The notes beneath the pieces are model-generated. The model did not search any database. It was not told the DNA's origin and worked only from the letters and a program-made list of their open reading frames with translations. 9,745 nt of DNA from an uncultured Bacteroidales bacterium (GTDB lineage: Bacteria > Bacteroidota > Bacteroidia > Bacteroidales > Paludibacteraceae): positions 1-9,745 of the forward strand of contig CAIWIS010000778.1 in assembly GCA_903912795.1 (NCBI GenBank), given 5' to 3'. The first letter of the stretch is position 1. Every line of letters starts with the position of its first letter. Position numbers and translations under genes: made by a program. Below, one piece after another: positions 6,597 to 9,745 of this stretch.

Positions 6597-7544
6597 CTAT
6601 TTTGAATAATGGTGAATATTTCCGAGCACTTCCATAGATAAGGCAATAAGAATATGCACAATAACACCACCCCAAATGTGTCGAGTTTGATAAGCCAAAG
6701 CACCGAGAATAAATCCACCAAATACCGACGATATAGTTTCGCCCAATGGTTTACCAAAGTGTATGGCACAATACACAGCCACCATAGGCAATATTGCCTT
6801 ACGACCCATCAATGCAGCCATTCCTATTACCAGTGCTCCACGAAACATCAACTCAGTCATTACAAAATCAAGAGCGTATGTTATTTCAAAAAAAATCGAA
6901 TATAAATACGTTGGGAGACCAAAAATCCCATCATAAAACCAAGGTTTGAATTGTGGATATGCCTGTTGAAAATCGGGGCTATACGAAATCAAAATTACAA
7001 ATGGAAGCAAAAATAAAAAAAGAGAAAAATATCCTTTTAAATGGTTCGTTTTGCGAGTTAAGCCGTATATTCCTTCAATTTTTTTATCGTAAACATGCTT
7101 AAGAATATACAATGGCACAAAGTAAAAAAGCAAACTTTTTAATTGCGATAAAATGCGTATTATATAGGCATTCTCCTCTTGAAAAAGACTTCCTATCTCT
7201 AAATTTTTATGCGCATAAAATCCTATTGACAAGCCATATATGAGAATAAAAAAAACGGATTTAAAATAAAACTTACTGTTTTTCAACGTTTTAAAATCCT
7301 TACGCAGAATCAATGTTGGAATAGCTACACCGAAATAAAAAAACATATAAAAAGCTGGAAAATAAAACATTGAATTACCTTCAGTATAACTCGTTTTCAT
7401 CACATTTCGATAAAAACCATACTCGTAATTTAAAAAAATAAATATACCAACAAATATTAATGTATAGATATACGAAAGCAAATGAAAATCTTCTTTTATA
7501 AATTTTCCAATTTCGCGAAATAAAGCTGCAACGGATCTTTTCAT
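6597..7544 (-). CDS. CPBP/CAAX-type intramembrane protease family protein, altered motifs
   Basis: A 315-residue membrane protein with about seven or eight hydrophobic segments (roughly 22-40, 58-80, 95-110, 132-150, 171-188, 208-228, 232-247, 250-262, 272-285, 290-305). The C-terminal half carries recognisable CPBP motifs: TELMFRG (230-236) in place of EExxxR, YCAIH (258-262) in place of FxxxH, and HILIA (298-302) in place of HxxxN. Thus the first Glu and the Asn expected from Rce1-type enzymes are Thr and Ala, while Glu231, Arg235, His262 and His298 remain. HFGKPLGE and the GG..LG..A..T segment resemble a CPBP subgroup I have seen in other Bacteroidota; I cannot name it securely. It may be a protease with a shifted active site or a non-catalytic relative. 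The ATG at 7544 is preceded by an A-rich start region shared with the ilv leader peptide. Confidence 0.8.
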   Translation of the reverse strand: MKRSVAALFREIGKFIKEDFHLLSYIYTLIFVGIFIFLNYEYGFYRNVMKTSYTEGNSMFYFPAFYMFFYFGVAIPTLILRKDFKTLKNSKFYFKSVFFILIYGLSIGFYAHKNLEIGSLFQEENAYIIRILSQLKSLLFYFVPLYILKHVYDKKIEGIYGLTRKTNHLKGYFSLFLFLLPFVILISYSPDFQQAYPQFKPWFYDGIFGLPTYLYSIFFEITYALDFVMTELMFRGALVIGMAALMGRKAILPMVAVYCAIHFGKPLGETISSVFGGFILGALAYQTRHIWGGVIVHILIALSMEVLGNIHHYSK

Positions 7545-7556
7545 TGTTGTTTTTTA

Positions 7557-7649
7557 ATTATCACATCATCAATATCAACATAATGGTAGCAAAGCGGACA
7601 TCCCTGCTAGTTCCGATGTATCGGAAATGTATTGGGATTATCACATCAT
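7557..7649. repeat. Putative small insertion flanked by 13-bp direct repeats
   Basis: ATTATCACATCAT occurs at 7557-7569 and again at 7637-7649, where it overlaps the Nudix stop codon. The 67 bases between are richer in GC than normal spacer here and contain two hairpins: TAGCA/TGCTA (7587-7591 with 7605-7609) and the near-perfect palindrome TTCCGATGTATCGGAA (7611-7626). The inner ends are short inverted repeats, CAATA at 7570 and TATTG ending at 7634. Removing one repeat plus the inner segment (80 bases) would leave a 16-base junction between the Nudix stop and the CPBP start. This fits a MITE- or REP-like element with target duplication; a slippage origin is also possible. Confidence 0.5.
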
Positions 7650-8159
7650 ATTTGGTAAAATCCCTTCACTTATAATTTTATGATATTCATTTTCAAAATT
7701 GGGTGTGAAAATATTTTTTCCAATATTTTGCTCAATTTCTTCTCTTGTCCAGAACCTTCCTTCTGAAATCTCAACTGGATCGGGTGATATGTGGGCATCA
7801 TAAATTGTATAGTAGCTATGGACTAATTCTGCTTCTTGTGTCGAAACAAATTTATACCGCAGCATAAAAATTGGTTCAAAATCTTCAATTCCCAATTCTT
7901 CGCGAACTTCCCTACGCAGTGCAATTTCAATATCTTCACCATAGTCTACATGTCCTCCAACCGAAGTATCCCATTTACCTGGTTGAATATCTTTATCATC
8001 GGCTCTTTTTTGTAAAAAAAGTTCAGCTTTTGAATTAAAAACATGTAAATGAACAACAGGATGAAGCAAAAAAGTCCCTGAATGACATTCGGCTCTTGAA
8101 GCCTTAGCTATAACGCTACCATCTTCACTAACAATTGGAAAGTACTCTTTTTTCACCAT
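7641..8159 (-). CDS. Nudix hydrolase, isopentenyl-diphosphate isomerase-like (YfcD type)
   Basis: Hydrolyses a nucleoside diphosphate linked to another moiety, or possibly a related pyrophosphate; the substrate cannot be read from sequence. The 172-residue protein contains a complete Nudix box at about 67-89, GHVDYGE followed by REVREELGI, with all metal-binding glutamates. The N-terminal part, LHPVVHLHVFN and LFLQKRADDKDIQPGKWDTSVGG in two strands, resembles E. coli YfcD and the IDI-like Nudix group rather than MutT. The frame can be opened from a TTG at 8162, but I choose the ATG at 8157-8159 (start MVKKEYF). It is the first gene of a three-gene minus-strand run with the CPBP and hydrolase genes, and diverges from the TviB-type gene. 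Its stop lies inside a 13-bp direct repeat. Confidence 0.9.
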   Translation of the reverse strand: MVKKEYFPIVSEDGSVIAKASRAECHSGTFLLHPVVHLHVFNSKAELFLQKRADDKDIQPGKWDTSVGGHVDYGEDIEIALRREVREELGIEDFEPIFMLRYKFVSTQEAELVHSYYTIYDAHISPDPVEISEGRFWTREEIEQNIGKNIFTPNFENEYHKIISEGILPNMM

Positions 8160-8176
8160 CAATACGTTTTTTTTTG

Positions 8177-8184
8177 CAAAGTTA
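8177..8184 (-). promoter_or_regulatory. Candidate -7 element for the Nudix gene run
   Basis: TAACTTTG on the minus strand fits TAnnTTTG and lies 17 bases before the chosen Nudix ATG. No good TTTG or TTG is found 19-21 bases upstream, so the promoter is weak or assisted. A start about 7 bases downstream would give a very short leader. Confidence 0.4.
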
Positions 8185-8252
8185 TGAAAAAATACGGATG
8201 AAAGTTGTATCTTAGCATCCTCAAAACAAGAATTATTTTCGAATGATTTTTG

Positions 8253-8260
8253 TATCTTTG
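8253..8260 (+). promoter_or_regulatory. Candidate -7 element for the nucleotide-sugar dehydrogenase gene
   Basis: TATCTTTG followed by CAC on the plus strand matches the Bacteroidota -7 consensus and is identical over ten bases to the elements before ilvD and ilvC (TATCTTTGCA). It lies 36 bases before the ATG at 8297. No clear -33 TTTG is present about 20 bases upstream. Confidence 0.55.
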
Positions 8261-8296
8261 CACGTTTTTAAGTAAAAAACTAAACAAATACAGGGT

Positions 8297-9586
8297 ATGC
8301 AAAATTTTAAAATTGCCGTTATTGGATTAGGTTATGTAGGGTTACCACTAGCTATTGAATTTGGTAAAAAATACAAAGTATTAGGATATGACATTAACCG
8401 TCAGCGAGTTGAAGAATTAAAAAACGGTGTTGACCACACGCTCGAAGCCGATTTAGATGGTTTACTCGAAGCCACTTCGTTACGAAAGATCAACCCTGAA
8501 TCCGGTCTTGAATTTTCGTTTATTGAAGATGATTTAAAGAAATACGATGTATTTATTGTAACTGTTCCAACTCCGATTAACAATTTTAATATGCCCGATT
8601 TACTTCCATTAATCAAAGCATCCGAAATGCTAGGAAGGGTAATTAAAAAAGGAGATATAGTAATTTATGAATCAACTACTTACCCTGGTTGTACTGAGGA
8701 AGATTGCGTTCCTGTAATTGAAATGAATTCGGGATTAATTTTCAACACCGATTTTTTTGCCGGATATAGCCCTGAGCGTATTAACCCAGGCGACAAAGTA
8801 AATACACTCACAAAAATTAAAAAAGTAACTTCAGGTTCAACACCCGAAATTGCTAATATTGTTGATAGCCTTTATGCTTCAATTATTACGGTTGGTACAC
8901 ACAAAGCCCCAAGTATAAAAGTAGCCGAAGCATCAAAAATAATTGAAAACGCACAACGCGATGTAAATATATCATTTGTGAATGAGTTAGCCCTAATTTT
9001 CGACAAAGTAGGCATTGACACCAACGATGTACTAGAAGCAGCAGGCACAAAATGGAACTTTTTAAAATATCGTCCAGGTTTAGTTGGCGGCCATTGCATT
9101 AGTGTAGATCCCTATTATTTAGCAAGCAAAGCCGAGTCATTGGGCTATGTGCCGCAGGTAATTTTATCGGGCCGACATGTAAATAATAGCATTGCTCCTT
9201 TTATTGCAAATAAAGTCTTAAAACTAATGATACAAAAAGGACAAACAATTAAAGGTGCTAATGTACTAATACTTGGTGTCACATTTAAAGAAAACTGCCC
9301 CGATATACGTAACACTAAAGTGGTGGATATATACAAGGAATTGTGCGAATTTGGCACTTCAGTTGACATTTATGACCCTTGGGCCATTGCCGACGAAGTT
9401 GCGCATGAATATGGCGTTGCAATTCTAAATAAACTTGATACGAACAAAAAATATGAAGCTGTGTTATTGGCTGTAGCTCACGACGAATTTAAAGATTTTG
9501 ATTTTGAAAAGCAACATACTGATGGTGCTGTAATTTTTGATGCCAAAGCAGTTGTAGATCGCCGTTGGGTTGATGGCAGACTGTAG
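8297..9586 (+). CDS. tviB: UDP-N-acetylhexosamine 6-dehydrogenase, TviB type
   Basis: NAD-dependent oxidation of C6 of a UDP-HexNAc to the uronic acid, supplying a precursor for capsule, O-antigen or exopolysaccharide. The 429-residue protein closely resembles the Vi-antigen enzyme TviB (UDP-GlcNAc dehydrogenase) along its length, from memory: GLGYVGLPLA (10-19) as the NAD loop, VPTPIN (90-95), YESTTYPGCTEE (124-135), GYSPERINPGD (156-166), Lys214 and Asn218 in EASKIIENAQ, GTKWNF (250-255), the catalytic thiol Cys267 in GGHCISVDPYY, and GVTFKENCPDIRNT (327-340). It is closer to TviB/WbpO than to UDP-glucose dehydrogenases; whether the substrate is UDP-GlcNAc or UDP-GalNAc cannot be decided here. 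No epimerase or glycosyltransferase is visible, since the window ends 159 bases downstream. The symbol denotes family resemblance. Confidence 0.9.
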   Translation: MQNFKIAVIGLGYVGLPLAIEFGKKYKVLGYDINRQRVEELKNGVDHTLEADLDGLLEATSLRKINPESGLEFSFIEDDLKKYDVFIVTVPTPINNFNMPDLLPLIKASEMLGRVIKKGDIVIYESTTYPGCTEEDCVPVIEMNSGLIFNTDFFAGYSPERINPGDKVNTLTKIKKVTSGSTPEIANIVDSLYASIITVGTHKAPSIKVAEASKIIENAQRDVNISFVNELALIFDKVGIDTNDVLEAAGTKWNFLKYRPGLVGGHCISVDPYYLASKAESLGYVPQVILSGRHVNNSIAPFIANKVLKLMIQKGQTIKGANVLILGVTFKENCPDIRNTKVVDIYKELCEFGTSVDIYDPWAIADEVAHEYGVAILNKLDTNKKYEAVLLAVAHDEFKDFDFEKQHTDGAVIFDAKAVVDRRWVDGRL

Positions 9587-9745
9587 GATAATTAACAATT
9601 ATTACTTAAAACTACAGAACAAATTTTATTTAGACAATTAATTGAAAAAACAGCCGTTGAATTATAATGGAAAATAAAGATAATCATTTTACTGAATTTT
9701 TGATTTAGGCATTTAATATTATACAATTTAGACTAATATTGACCC
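9587..9745. other. AT-rich 3' flank with no supported gene
   Basis: This stretch to the window edge is AT-rich and holds only a 13-codon frame (9667-9708, plus strand) without family resemblance. I see no strong terminator hairpin after the dehydrogenase, so a downstream polysaccharide gene could be co-transcribed beyond the window. Confidence 0.5.

Noticed and set aside
5834..8159. Nudix, CPBP and hydrolase genes as a defence or toxin system
   Set aside because: None carries a toxin, nuclease or sensor signature, the hydrolase has a signal peptide, and spacings of 67 and 96 bases do not indicate tight coupling. Co-direction alone is not evidence of a joint system.
9667..9708. 13-codon frame after the dehydrogenase gene
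   Set aside because: It is very short, has no recognisable product and no promoter or amino acid bias to suggest a leader peptide; a chance frame is likely.

Overview
The window looks like a chromosomal segment from a low-GC member of the Bacteroidota. Three lines of sequence evidence point there. There are several copies of the phylum's sigma-A promoter (a -7 element TAnnTTTG, here TATCTTTG, with a TTTG/TTG element about 19-20 bases upstream in two cases). Start codons follow A-rich leaders without a Shine-Dalgarno sequence. Spacers are strongly AT-rich. I cannot place it below phylum level with confidence.

Positions 1-5738 (minus strand) hold a branched-chain amino acid operon in the order ilvD-ilvB-ilvN-ilvC, read from right to left. 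Acetolactate synthase (IlvB with regulatory IlvN), ketol-acid reductoisomerase (IlvC, cut by the left window edge) and dihydroxy-acid dehydratase (IlvD) together carry pyruvate or 2-oxobutyrate to the 2-keto acid precursors of valine, leucine and isoleucine. Ahead of ilvD lies a complete-looking transcription attenuator: a promoter, a 22-codon leader peptide with an Ile/Leu/Val-rich core (ILVNVVLLLV), an antiterminator arm that starts at the leader stop codon, and a 13-bp terminator hairpin followed by U residues. A second promoter between ilvN and ilvC could drive ilvC separately. The ilvD-ilvB spacer contains two unrelated arrays of heptamer repeats.

Positions 5834-8184 (minus strand) hold three accessory genes in one direction: a Nudix hydrolase, a CPBP/CAAX-type membrane protein with altered catalytic motifs, and an exported alpha/beta-hydrolase. 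No joint function is apparent. A short hairpin-bearing sequence between 13-bp direct repeats separates the Nudix and CPBP genes and looks like an insertion into a formerly tight operon junction.

Positions 8253-9586 (plus strand) hold a TviB-type nucleotide-sugar dehydrogenase, probably making a UDP-HexNAc uronic acid for a surface polysaccharide, with its own promoter. The last 159 bases show no convincing gene. The most notable regulatory feature is the ilv leader; the remaining genes are recognisable families.
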